Shown here: piece after piece, positions 17,088-25,885 of the stretch | Position numbering within the stretch: the first letter of the stretch is position 1 | Layout of the letters: every line of letters starts with the position of its first letter | Assembly (NCBI GenBank): GCA_964369165.1 | Contig: CAYJFE010000018.1 | Location: 1 to 35,006, forward strand | From: CAYJAZ01 sp964369165 | GTDB lineage: Bacteria > Desulfobacterota > Desulfovibrionia > Desulfovibrionales > Desulfovibrionaceae | Reading direction: 5' to 3' | DNA: 35,006 nucleotides | Notes under the pieces: model-generated | What the model was told of the DNA's origin: nothing | Seen by the model: only the letters and a program-made list of their open reading frames with translations | Databases searched by the model: none | Made by a program: the position numbers and the translations under genes

Positions 17088-18926
17088 CTAGAAATTGACA
17101 TACTCAGGCTTTAGATAAACACTTGCACAATTTGTACCAAAAGTGCCGTTTTTAGCATAATCTAAGATATATTCTGCTGTTTTTTCTGCGGCATTTTCGA
17201 GAAAATAATCTTTGAAGGCTTTTTCTTGTAAGTTTTTGATATTTTTACCATACCAGTCTAAGTATTCATTTTCATTGATAGCTTTTATTAAAGATTCAGT
17301 ATCAAGCAAATTGTATATTTTTTTGTGATAAGCAAAATGCAATTTCAAGGCAAAGCTTGATTCAATAGTTCTACCTTGCTCTAAGAGTTCTTTTTTATTG
17401 GAAAAAACATTATAAAAAAAGGACTCAAAGCTAAAACCATTGTCTAAAATATTTCTTGTATGCAATGGCGTAATTTGCTTCACATTTTTCTTGCGACACC
17501 AAGGCACATAGAAAGGAATGACAGGAATGCCAAGCATGCAGGAGGAAAAGAAAGTGCCAGAATCAAAACCAGCCAGCACAATATCCGCCCCAAAACGCAC
17601 AACATTTGGCGCAAGTGCCTTTGTTTGATAGAGAATGACTTTTGGCGAAAGCTTTTCAATAATAGTTTGAGGCATAGCAAAAGGTTTGAAAATCACATAC
17701 ATATGTTCAGCAAGCGCATTCATGCCTTCCACAAGTTCGTGAAAGTCGCTCAATTCATCTTCCAAAACAAAGGCAATTTTCTTATTTTTATCAAATTTTA
17801 TACTTAAATGCTCTTCTAATTCTTTACGGAAATTTTCTTTATGCTCATGAAGTTTTTTAAGATAATCGCCCATTTGAAATGGGCCAGTATAGGTGTATTC
17901 CGTCTTTGCATAGGGGGCAATTTCTTCAAGCATTTCAAAAGAAAAAGATTTATCGTCAAAAAAGAAGTCAGCCTGTTGCGGGCTTATTTGTGTATTATTT
18001 TTTTCGCAATGCATGATAGCTGTGAAATGTTTTTGCTCAATTTGTGTAGGTATAAAATCACTTGAGTGGATAAGACCTATCAACTTAGTTTCTTTATATT
18101 TTTCCAGATGCTCGATAAGTTTTTTATTCGGATTGTGCGAAGCCACACGCAAAAAATCGCACATCAGCGTGCTATAATTTTCTAAACCAACTAAATCATT
18201 TACAATTTCATAGCCAACAAGTCCGTAAGACTCTATAATTTTAACGCTTTCTTCAAAAGGAATATCTTTGTCTTCAATAATGATAGTTAATTCTTCTTTT
18301 GGAATTTTTTGCAAGAAAGGGCTATAATATTTAAGAGCATTGGCTGTTTTTGAAATAATGCAAAGTGATTTCTTTGGCTGAATCTGTTCTTTTTTAGGCA
18401 AACTTGCTACTAATTGATTGAAAAAAATCTGCTTTTTCACCTTTTCACGAATAATACTAGCATTTTCTTTTCTCTCTTGAGATATGGCATATAATGTATT
18501 GATAGAGCCTGCCATTTCATTATCAAATTTTTCTTTATACTCTTCACGACACTCAGGAAAATTATCAAAAAAAGTAGCAAGCCTAAAAAGTTTTTCTTCA
18601 ATATTTTCAGCTTGTTCGATATATACTAGTGCATCTTCTTTCTTTTCAAAAAAAAGTTTTCTGCCTTCAAATCGACCTTGTGCAACATAATGCAAAAAGG
18701 GATTTATATTTGCCTCAGCCACTTCAAAATGCGCTTTTAAATAGAGTTTTGAATCAAAGCAAGCATTCGGATTTTTCCCTTCCTTCGCTCCATAGATAAG
18801 ATAATGCAAAAGAGCATCTACATTATTTTGAGCTATATGCGGATAGGTAGTATAATAATAATTTTCATCAAAAAGTTTTGACTCTTTTATTATTTCAGCT
18901 TGTCGCAAAATCTCTTCTTTATTCAT
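17088..18926 (-). CDS. Transferase-like protein with N-terminal D.NYY repeats, paralogue A (Cj1421/Cj1422-like candidate)
   Basis: A 612-residue paralogue of 15230-17062 with the same order: two repeats (LFDENYYYTTYPHI...HYLIYG, then CFDSKLYLKAHFEV...PFLHYVAQG), a linker, and a GT-B-like domain with YTYTGPFQMGDYL, VIFKPFAMPQ and DIVLAGFDSGTFFSSCMLGIPVIPFY. No membrane or signal segment is seen. A longer frame opens at 18986, but its extra 20 residues are unlike the family, and ATG 18926 aligns with the start of the paralogue. That ATG overlaps the stop of the preceding GT2 gene by 8 bases, so translation is probably coupled. Two near copies imply two acceptor sites for the same donor group, as proposed for the Campylobacter phosphoramidate transferases. 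Confidence 0.72.
   Translation of the reverse strand: MNKEEILRQAEIIKESKLFDENYYYTTYPHIAQNNVDALLHYLIYGAKEGKNPNACFDSKLYLKAHFEVAEANINPFLHYVAQGRFEGRKLFFEKKEDALVYIEQAENIEEKLFRLATFFDNFPECREEYKEKFDNEMAGSINTLYAISQERKENASIIREKVKKQIFFNQLVASLPKKEQIQPKKSLCIISKTANALKYYSPFLQKIPKEELTIIIEDKDIPFEESVKIIESYGLVGYEIVNDLVGLENYSTLMCDFLRVASHNPNKKLIEHLEKYKETKLIGLIHSSDFIPTQIEQKHFTAIMHCEKNNTQISPQQADFFFDDKSFSFEMLEEIAPYAKTEYTYTGPFQMGDYLKKLHEHKENFRKELEEHLSIKFDKNKKIAFVLEDELSDFHELVEGMNALAEHMYVIFKPFAMPQTIIEKLSPKVILYQTKALAPNVVRFGADIVLAGFDSGTFFSSCMLGIPVIPFYVPWCRKKNVKQITPLHTRNILDNGFSFESFFYNVFSNKKELLEQGRTIESSFALKLHFAYHKKIYNLLDTESLIKAINENEYLDWYGKNIKNLQEKAFKDYFLENAAEKTAEYILDYAKNGTFGTNCASVYLKPEYVNF
17115..17210 (+). repeat. 96-base perfect direct repeat, copy in paralogue A
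   Basis: Second copy of 15257-15352; the copies start 1858 bases apart. The perfect DNA identity, including silent positions, contrasts with the moderate protein similarity of the rest of the two genes. Confidence 0.95.
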
Positions 18927-21003
18927 GTTTATCTTTGCTTTGCGGCGTTTTAGTGAGAGAAAGAGAAGAAAGGAAAAATTTAGCAAAGTTAGGATACTGA
19001 TCTACTGCTGTATTTAAATAAGAGTCATCTCCATTCTCTAGATAGTATTGCAAATAATTTGCAAATACACCATTCGTTAATTTAAAAAGCTCTGAATCAA
19101 ATTTATTTTGAAAATGTTTGCTTACGGCATCGAAACACTCTAACTCACCCATTCCGTGGACAAGCCTATGTTTTACTGTGCTCTCTTCACCCTCTTTGTA
19201 GAGTGCCGTTTTATGCCTGCGATAGACGGACATAATTTCATCAATATAGGCTATCTTTCCTTTTTCAGCATGGAGTAAATGCCAATACCAGTCGCCAGGA
19301 ACAATGTCTGTCCTAAACCAATCGGGGACACCGTCTTGAAATCTCCAACGATAAACAACTGAATTCGTTTGAATAAGATTACCCTTAATCAAGTCTGCCA
19401 AATAATAAAAAGGACGCACTCCACGGGGCAAAGCTTCTTTAGGGGGATAAATTCTTTTCCTTTGCGGATCATCTTCATATAAAACTTGCACAGGGTGAAA
19501 GCAAATTGACGCACTTTTATTTGCTTCAAGCAAATCCACTTGCTTTTGTAATTTATATGGATCTGTAAAATAATCATCGCCATCACAAAGGGAAACATAT
19601 TCACTTTTACAAATCTCAAAAGCATTTTTCGAGCTAGCTGTACTATTCCTATATTGCAAATAAACAGGGCGGATATGCGGATATTTATCAGCGTAGCTAT
19701 CTATAATCTTGACAGTATCGTCAGAGGAGGTGTCGTCAACAATAATATGTTCTATAGGGAAATCACATTTTTGAGCAATCACGCTTTCAATGCACTCTCC
19801 AATATATTTTTCATGATTAAAGCAAGTAGTTATCACTGTAAGTTTTGCCTTTTCACGAGGATAGACAAATTCAGGATATAAAGCCTTCTTTTGTCGATAT
19901 TCCTCTAAAGCTTGAATAAATACTTCTTGCTCAGCACTTAGAGTAGATAAATCTCTAAAATAGCGTAGTATTGGTTTAAGCCATGTCTCGGGAAAGTTTT
20001 CTATAAAGGCTAAACATTCAGAAGCCTTGATTTGAAGTAATCCTGAGGGTATTTCAGAGAAGCTTGTAGTTTTGCTTTCTTGCGCGAAGAGCTTGTCTCT
20101 ATTAAGCTTTTTAGCAATATATTTAAAAGCAGGAGCACAAGACTCAGCAAGTTTTTTTCCGTCTTCGACTAATGTAAAATCTAATGGCAGAAAACCTTCT
20201 TTCTTCTCTGTTTCTTGCAAACTTGCATAAAGCTTTTTTTTCGTAAACCCTTGTTCTTTATAGAGATGAAAAGGAAATTGCGAAAAAACATAAGACATAT
20301 CAAGACCCGCAACAGAAGAAGGAAAAGGCATGGAGGCATCTAGATCTCTTTGACTGATATTTAATGGAACATTCATAATAGCAGAAAATTCCTTCACAAC
20401 ATCCACATCTAAAACATAGGGCGCGTAGGCATTATGGAAAAGCGTGTGTATATTTTCTTTTGCGCAATATTTTGATAAAACATCAAATACACTATCCGAC
20501 TTGTCTAAAAAGTGCATTTCTAAAGCTGAGGTAAACATTTCTTTAAATGGCATTTTTTTCCAAACAAGATGCATCAAGTTGTGTAAATTTTCTCTAGCTG
20601 GCACAAGGCTAAATATTGGGCACACCTCGCACTTACTAAGGTATTCATATTCTTGAATGAGCTCAAAAAAGATAGGTAAAACTGCATAAAGACTTCCAGC
20701 CATACAACACAAGACATCTTTACCGCTCTTTGCTTGTACTTCTAATAACTCCATTTCCTTTTTGGTAGTCGCGTAGTTAGATTGGATTATTTCTTGCGAG
20801 AGTTTATTTTCTTTTGCTGCATAGCATGAATATAATAATCCACTAAGCATTGCGTAAGAAGAAAGATTAAACAGCTTAGAATAGGGCGGATTATAGACTA
20901 TGTTATGCTTTTCCAAATTTTCTGCTTGATTTAGCAAAAAATAGTATAGCATCTGTGTTATCGAATTCGTATTATTAGAGCAAAGTAGATAGAGTTTTTG
21001 CAT
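18919..21003 (-). CDS. Family 2 glycosyltransferase with an unrecognised N-terminal half
   Basis: A 694-residue, two-part protein. The C-terminal half (about 375-690) is a clear GT2 domain: AKLTVITTCFNHEKYI, EHIIVDDTSSDDT, the metal site SLCDGDDYFTD and an acceptor loop with PGDWYWHLLHAEKGKIAYIDE. The N-terminal 370 residues begin MQKLYLLCSNNTNSI and contain no motif I recognise. They are mixed in composition, without membrane helices, and could be a second glycosyltransferase-like or acceptor-recognition domain. AGGA lies nine bases before ATG 21003, and the gene follows the methyltransferase by 32 bases. Its last 8 bases overlap the start of paralogue A. Confidence 0.82.
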   Translation of the reverse strand: MQKLYLLCSNNTNSITQMLYYFLLNQAENLEKHNIVYNPPYSKLFNLSSYAMLSGLLYSCYAAKENKLSQEIIQSNYATTKKEMELLEVQAKSGKDVLCCMAGSLYAVLPIFFELIQEYEYLSKCEVCPIFSLVPARENLHNLMHLVWKKMPFKEMFTSALEMHFLDKSDSVFDVLSKYCAKENIHTLFHNAYAPYVLDVDVVKEFSAIMNVPLNISQRDLDASMPFPSSVAGLDMSYVFSQFPFHLYKEQGFTKKKLYASLQETEKKEGFLPLDFTLVEDGKKLAESCAPAFKYIAKKLNRDKLFAQESKTTSFSEIPSGLLQIKASECLAFIENFPETWLKPILRYFRDLSTLSAEQEVFIQALEEYRQKKALYPEFVYPREKAKLTVITTCFNHEKYIGECIESVIAQKCDFPIEHIIVDDTSSDDTVKIIDSYADKYPHIRPVYLQYRNSTASSKNAFEICKSEYVSLCDGDDYFTDPYKLQKQVDLLEANKSASICFHPVQVLYEDDPQRKRIYPPKEALPRGVRPFYYLADLIKGNLIQTNSVVYRWRFQDGVPDWFRTDIVPGDWYWHLLHAEKGKIAYIDEIMSVYRRHKTALYKEGEESTVKHRLVHGMGELECFDAVSKHFQNKFDSELFKLTNGVFANYLQYYLENGDDSYLNTAVDQYPNFAKFFLSSLSLTKTPQSKDKHE

Positions 21004-21035
21004 AATTTTGTTTCCTGATGAAGACTTTATTCATA

Positions 21036-22178
21036 TTACCATTCAAGGCAATAGGTATATTTTCTATTGTTGACTCGAGGATCACTCATGTCTGAAGTTG
21101 AAAACAGAATTTTATCCTTGCGATGAGAATATCTGCTTCCATTACTTATCATGCCCGTTAATGTCGCGTATCTATAACCTAATGGCACACCGTCTTCAAA
21201 AATAGTAAATTCCATCTTTTGTGTGCCACACTCTTTTAATTCAGGCATAATGAAACTATACATAACGCCTTGCTCGTGTTGTATTTCATTCGGGACTTTT
21301 TTAATAATTCTTTTTGATAGTATTTCATCGAAGTAATTTGATGCCTCTTGTGCTCGAAATAAAAATTCTGTATTGCCCGCCCCGCTATTGATACGTAAGG
21401 GAACAAAACAATTTTCTTTCATAAAATCAATATACTCCTGCTCCTTAATAAATTCCATAGGCCAACCACCTAGCCAATCGCGAAGGTTTACCCAAAACTC
21501 CATACCGCGATCACCAGAATACGTTTTCATATCATGCCTTAAATTATTATAAGCACGCAGAAGGGCGCTAGGGTTAAATTTTGCAGCTTTAAAGTAATTG
21601 TAATATATGTAAGAATATTCTAAATATTTCTTTATAAACATATTTCCTTTATTGTATTTTTGCTTTATCTCAAGCCATTTTTCAGGTGTAGGCCACCCTG
21701 TATAAGAGCTATCACGATAGGTTGTATCGCTATAAAGAGCAGTAAACAATATGCCATGTGGCTTCAAAGGCATAAGCACATTTTTTAGAGCTTGCCACAT
21801 ATCGCCTGTATGGTGTAGCACTCCCCAAGAATAGACAATATCAAATTCGCCCAAACTCTTCATAAAGGTTTCATCTAAGACAGAACCTTGTATAATAGTC
21901 CAATTTTCAGGTTTGCCTTCCATATGCCAAAGAGCTTTTGTTGTTGCTACTGACTTCTCGTCATAATCAAAGCTAACAACACGTTTTGCTCCAGCTCTTA
22001 CCGCAGCTAAAGAATGTAGCCCGCTACCTGAACCTACATCTAAAAAAGTTATTCCCTTCATGTCTGCTCTTGCCAAAGAAGTAAGCATGGCATTAGAGGC
22101 AATCTCCACACGCTCTTGTGAAAAATGCTCTTCAATAAATTGCTTCCAATTTTCGCCAAATTCAAAATTTACATTCAT
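21036..22178 (-). CDS. SAM-dependent methyltransferase with a C-terminal accessory domain
   Basis: A 380-residue protein. The N-terminal 200 residues are a class I methyltransferase: TFLDVGSGSGLHSLAAVRAGA (motif I), VVSFDYDEKSV (motif II) and DIVYSWGVLHHTGDMW. The middle part (about 160-280) is rich in Tyr, Trp and Lys and resembles the lid of glycan methyltransferases. The last 90 residues form a separate small domain with FTIFEDGVPLGYR, a GSRYSH turn and ILFSTSDMSDPRVNNRKYT. The same pattern occurs at the N terminus of the radical SAM enzyme at 25886-27238. The substrate is unknown; the operon points to a glycan or activated sugar. Start ATG 22178 has a modest ribosome site. Confidence 0.82.
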   Translation of the reverse strand: MNVNFEFGENWKQFIEEHFSQERVEIASNAMLTSLARADMKGITFLDVGSGSGLHSLAAVRAGAKRVVSFDYDEKSVATTKALWHMEGKPENWTIIQGSVLDETFMKSLGEFDIVYSWGVLHHTGDMWQALKNVLMPLKPHGILFTALYSDTTYRDSSYTGWPTPEKWLEIKQKYNKGNMFIKKYLEYSYIYYNYFKAAKFNPSALLRAYNNLRHDMKTYSGDRGMEFWVNLRDWLGGWPMEFIKEQEYIDFMKENCFVPLRINSGAGNTEFLFRAQEASNYFDEILSKRIIKKVPNEIQHEQGVMYSFIMPELKECGTQKMEFTIFEDGVPLGYRYATLTGMISNGSRYSHRKDKILFSTSDMSDPRVNNRKYTYCLEW

Positions 22179-22240
22179 AGTGTTCCGTTGTATAATTTAT
22201 TTAAACTTCATACTTTTATTAATATTAACCAAATAACAAA

Positions 22241-23074
22241 CTAGTAAACTTGAAAATTTTGCCCAACTGGTGTACCCTTAATAAAAAATCCCCCACCAGA
22301 AGGCATAGTAAGCATTTTTTCTGGTTTATCCGCTAAATAGTCATCGATAGCCTTTGTCGCCCCCGGGCACGTCCAACAACCATAATCATCACAAATGCAG
22401 ACAGCACCAGCATTCATGCGAGAATAAAAAAACTCTATGCTATCACGGGTTGGTTCATACAAATCAACATCAATATGTACAAATGAAAATTTTATATCTT
22501 TAACTTCGTGGAACTTTTCAGGAATCCATCCCTTATAGAGAGTATAGTCACCTTCTGTAGCAAATCTTGATAATTGAGCATGGACAATGTCTTCACCAGC
22601 ACTCAGAAAGCCTTTTTGCCAGTGTGTTCCATCAAAAGCGCTAGGTTCAGACACTCCTTCAAAGGAGTCAAAAACATGAAGTTTTTTTCCGTAAGGCATA
22701 CACGCTTGAACCATTAATCGTGCCGTTGCACCTATATATGTGCCACATTCCACCATATCACCTGAAACCTGAGAAACAAGACGTAGCATTTGACTTAGAA
22801 ACCAACGCCTATCAGCATTAAATCCTGTTTTTTCATCTATTTCGTGCAAATATTTTGTAAACTCTTCATCTTTGAGCCAGTCTGTTTGTGGCCAACGAAA
22901 CCTATATTCCGGGCAAAGAGTTTTGCCTGCAACAGCTAGCCAATACCAACGATTGTATAGATTTGTAGGCTTACCATTTTCCGCTTCTGGCAAATATTCA
23001 TCAGAGAGAGCAAGTAAAGCGGAAAGAAATTTTTTTATTTTTTCATTTTTTATATCTAATATGTCTTCATTCAT
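22241..23074 (-). CDS. TylF/MycF-type macrocin O-methyltransferase family protein
   Basis: A 277-residue, metal-dependent sugar O-methyltransferase of the TylF family, whose founding members methylate deoxysugars of macrolides. Visible landmarks are MVECGTYIGATARLM (SAM motif I), KKLHVFDSFEGVSEP, FSFVHIDVDLYEPTRDSIEFF and AVCICDDYGCWTCPGATKAIDDY, which carry the Asp residues that bind the metal. The family occurs widely in O-antigen and flagellin glycan loci, where it methylates a sugar hydroxyl. AAAGGG lies nine bases before ATG 23074. The neighbours are the sulfotransferase-like gene upstream (31 bases) and another methyltransferase downstream. Confidence 0.88.
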   Translation of the reverse strand: MNEDILDIKNEKIKKFLSALLALSDEYLPEAENGKPTNLYNRWYWLAVAGKTLCPEYRFRWPQTDWLKDEEFTKYLHEIDEKTGFNADRRWFLSQMLRLVSQVSGDMVECGTYIGATARLMVQACMPYGKKLHVFDSFEGVSEPSAFDGTHWQKGFLSAGEDIVHAQLSRFATEGDYTLYKGWIPEKFHEVKDIKFSFVHIDVDLYEPTRDSIEFFYSRMNAGAVCICDDYGCWTCPGATKAIDDYLADKPEKMLTMPSGGGFFIKGTPVGQNFQVY

Positions 23075-23105
23075 AAAGCACCCTTTTCTATAAAAATAGA
23101 ATTTT

Positions 23106-23948
23106 CTACATAGTTTTCCAGTTAAAAAAAGAAAACCACTCAGCAGGAATAAGATCAGTTAATTGTTTTTGCTGTTCATAAGAAAGCTCACGCACATAGC
23201 TATTTACATTTCCACTGCGAAAATTCACATTCATGTTTTTGTCTATTGTAATGCCTTGCCAGTCACTTTTTTGTATAGAATAAAAATCTAATATTCTTCC
23301 AAAAAAATTATCATTACCACTAGATACCAAGTCTTCATGCGTTGTGAGTAATACATCTAAAGAAAAATCCTCTACACCAATATATTTATGATTTTTAGTA
23401 TAATTTAAGCTATGCAAATTATAAATTCTTTTTCTTGGTTGACTAAAGTCAATGCCTAGAGCAATAAACCATTCTTCTAACCATAGCAAAAGATCTTTAT
23501 AAAATAACTTACTACAAAGCTCTACCTTTTCGTCAAAAGAAAGTGAAGTGTATCTCTCACCAAAATAAGGAAAATATTGCGTAATAAAGTTTAGATGACA
23601 TATATGTGATAATGCATGCTCAGGCAAATTACAATTATCAAAGTGGTGAATCCATGAAACTAAGATATTTCTCGGATCCCTCACATGAAAAATAAATTTA
23701 TCTACAACTTTACATAAAGCTAAAATGTTCAATTCATCAACGTTAGCATGAGTGTGAGAAATTGAATGATTTAAATAAAATTCTTCAAGTTTATCTAATT
23801 TTATTGAAGCCTTAGGAAATACACCATCTGTCACCCTCACATATTTTAAAGAAAGATTCTTTTCTAAAGTATTGCGCAAATATGTACCTCCAGATTTAGG
23901 AGCTGCTATCAGTAATATTTTGTGATTAGCTAAAGAGGTTTCGTGCAT
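23106..23948 (-). CDS. Sulfotransferase-family protein
   Basis: A 280-residue protein of the P-loop sulfotransferase type, which moves sulfate from PAPS to a hydroxyl or amine. The 5'-phosphosulfate loop is ILLIAAPKSGGTYLRNTL near the N terminus, and the 3'-phosphate site is FIFHVRDPRNILVSWIHHF, with conserved Arg and Ser. A His in the 60-70 region may be the catalytic base. It stands among glycan-modifying enzymes, so sulfation of a sugar is the simplest reading. A frame upstream begins with TTG at 23951, but ATG 23948 overlaps the stop of the radical SAM gene (TGATG) and has AGGA before it, so it is the likely start, coupled to that gene. Confidence 0.8.
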   Translation of the reverse strand: MHETSLANHKILLIAAPKSGGTYLRNTLEKNLSLKYVRVTDGVFPKASIKLDKLEEFYLNHSISHTHANVDELNILALCKVVDKFIFHVRDPRNILVSWIHHFDNCNLPEHALSHICHLNFITQYFPYFGERYTSLSFDEKVELCSKLFYKDLLLWLEEWFIALGIDFSQPRKRIYNLHSLNYTKNHKYIGVEDFSLDVLLTTHEDLVSSGNDNFFGRILDFYSIQKSDWQGITIDKNMNVNFRSGNVNSYVRELSYEQQKQLTDLIPAEWFSFFNWKTM

Positions 23949-24955
23949 CAAATTTTTCCTCCAAATTTTACAATGACTCCATGATGCCCCGCCATAACCT
24001 TATCACTATCAAAATCATAATTCATTTCATTATTTCTTGCATAGTCAGCAAATAAATATGTGCAATCAACACAAGGATATTTCAAGGAATTACTTTTACT
24101 GCTAATACTCTTTGTTATTTCCAAGTATTGAGGATTACTCCACACCTCTTGCATTGATTCTTTAGTAACATCTCCTAAACTACCTAAATCTAAATTGTAA
24201 TCATTACAACAAGCACAAACTTGCCCATCTGCAAGAACAATCAAAGAAGACTCTAGGAAATCACAATTATGGCTATTTTGATACTGAGTAAATTCCAAAT
24301 CTGTTAGCTTTCTTATTTCTACACTTGACCATGCAGAAGCTGTTTGGACATTAAGCACATCATTCTCTCTCAGAAGATTTTTAAATAAATCATAAACAAG
24401 CCTGTGTTGCCCTTTGTTAATCTTTGTTACTACATGCTGTATTGCAATTTTTGTTTCGGCTTGCAAACTTTCTCGCAATTCAATAAATTTACCTATATTA
24501 TCAAAAGCTTGCACAAAAGAAACACCATTTCGTATGCGCTCAAATAAAGCTTCATCAACTGCATCAAAGCAAGGCACTATTGTTCCAATATTATTTTCCA
24601 AAATACACTGCGAAATTTTCTCACTAAGTAAACTACCATTAGTCTGCAAATACACATTTTTTGAGAGAGACAGTTTATTTAGTAGTTCAACTTTAGTGCA
24701 AAAATTAGGATCGAATAAAGGCTCTCCAAACATATTAAGGAAAATTGTTGCCTGTGGACACCATTCCTTTATTTCATAAGCGAGTTTTTCAAATAATGCA
24801 TACGACATATTTTGTGCTTGACGTTTTTTTCTATCAACTGCTCTTTCACCTTGAAAAATCGGGCAAATAATACACTGTGCGTTACACATATTACTCAATT
24901 CCAGACAAACTTGCGCTGGAGGATTTTTGTGAAAATTTAAACTTTTATCAAACAT
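23948..24955 (-). CDS. Radical SAM enzyme with SPASM domain (second of two)
   Basis: A 335-residue radical SAM protein. The [4Fe-4S] motif is the canonical CNAQCIICP near residue 23, with ELSNM before it and a GEPLFDPN loop (the GGE-like SAM-binding motif) near 80. The C-terminal SPASM-type region has LADGQVCACCNDY and later YPCVDC, whose cysteines would hold an auxiliary cluster. Enzymes of this group act on peptides or small molecules and cannot be assigned a reaction from motifs alone. The operon suggests a sugar or sugar nucleotide (dehydrogenation, epimerisation or similar), and the sulfotransferase-like gene is coupled to it by TGATG. AGGA precedes ATG 24955. Confidence 0.87.
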   Translation of the reverse strand: MFDKSLNFHKNPPAQVCLELSNMCNAQCIICPIFQGERAVDRKKRQAQNMSYALFEKLAYEIKEWCPQATIFLNMFGEPLFDPNFCTKVELLNKLSLSKNVYLQTNGSLLSEKISQCILENNIGTIVPCFDAVDEALFERIRNGVSFVQAFDNIGKFIELRESLQAETKIAIQHVVTKINKGQHRLVYDLFKNLLRENDVLNVQTASAWSSVEIRKLTDLEFTQYQNSHNCDFLESSLIVLADGQVCACCNDYNLDLGSLGDVTKESMQEVWSNPQYLEITKSISSKSNSLKYPCVDCTYLFADYARNNEMNYDFDSDKVMAGHHGVIVKFGGKI

Positions 24956-24998
24956 TCTTCGTCCTATTGTTTCATATTTCTATGACTAAATGGTAAAA

Positions 24999-25874
24999 TT
25001 AGCTCATTTGTACTTTATACAGACCGCCAACAACGCACAAATCTTCTTTGCTAAACATTTTATAAAGAGTATCCGCCTTTCTAAGCCTTGGTATAAATTC
25101 CTCTAAATAGTCATCTTCAGCACAACTATTTGCATCAAAATCAACAATAGAAAAACCATTTTCTTGCCATAGAGCATCATATTCTTTTGGCCTAAAACTG
25201 TTACCCCAAAATCCACATTGTCTACGAATAAGACCATAAGAGCCAAGTTGATGCGCATCAGGTCTATTTAAGCGCCTCGCTATAAAGTCATATGCTTCTT
25301 TCGATAATTCTTCATTTATTCTAAAAGAGTGCAGTAAAAATTCTAAAGGACGTGCAAAATCATGATGATCTCTAAAATCTACCTGATGTACACCTTTTCC
25401 ACCTTTTTTTGTAATTTCTGAAAATCTTGCAAATGCTGTTGCTGGATCATATAGATGCTCAAGAACAGCCCAAGAGCAGATAAAGTCTATGCTTTTATCT
25501 GCAATACTTGGCAAAAGCTCAGCGTCTTCCTCCAGTGGATAAAAACCTTCAAGAATTTTTCCTTTAGAAGCAATGAATTGGTCAAAAACTTCTTTTTTTG
25601 CTTGTGGAAATTTCTTTAAAATAAAATCCGCAAATTGACTATAAAATGCAGGATGATATTCATCATCCCAAGCTGTAGGATATTTGTCTATAGCATAAAC
25701 TTTTTCTGCGCCCATGCTTTTGAAAAACAAACAGACACCAAGGTTTTTGCCAGGTCCGATTTCACATATATGCGCATTAGCTATTGCCTCTAAACTAAAA
25801 TAAGGCAGATAATGATAGTCTAAAAGATCATAGGCATATTTTATATCATTTTCGATTATAGATAAGTTGTCCAT
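24999..25874 (-). CDS. SAM-dependent methyltransferase
   Basis: A 291-residue class I methyltransferase. Motif I is ICEIGPGKNLGVCLFF at about 35-50, motif II is KVYAIDKYPTAW, and DFICSWAVLEHLYDP matches the methyltransferase 11-type core. The section after it (HQVDFRDHHDFARPLEFLLHS) is typical of small-molecule or glycan methyltransferases. It sits between the two radical SAM genes: 11 bases after the first and 43 before the second. That position suggests that the three act on the same intermediate. AGGAT precedes ATG 25874. Confidence 0.82.
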   Translation of the reverse strand: MDNLSIIENDIKYAYDLLDYHYLPYFSLEAIANAHICEIGPGKNLGVCLFFKSMGAEKVYAIDKYPTAWDDEYHPAFYSQFADFILKKFPQAKKEVFDQFIASKGKILEGFYPLEEDAELLPSIADKSIDFICSWAVLEHLYDPATAFARFSEITKKGGKGVHQVDFRDHHDFARPLEFLLHSFRINEELSKEAYDFIARRLNRPDAHQLGSYGLIRRQCGFWGNSFRPKEYDALWQENGFSIVDFDANSCAEDDYLEEFIPRLRKADTLYKMFSKEDLCVVGGLYKVQMS

Positions 25875-25885
25875 TGTATTTTATC

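Noticed and set aside
15257..17210. The 96-base repeats as att sites or insertion-sequence ends
   Set aside because: Both copies are in frame, encode the same protein end in paralogous genes, and have no integrase or transposase nearby.
15230..18926. Phase-variable poly-G tracts as in Campylobacter capsule transferase genes
   Set aside because: I saw no G or C run longer than about five bases in these genes or elsewhere in the window. The longer runs are A or T and are not clearly placed to switch a gene.
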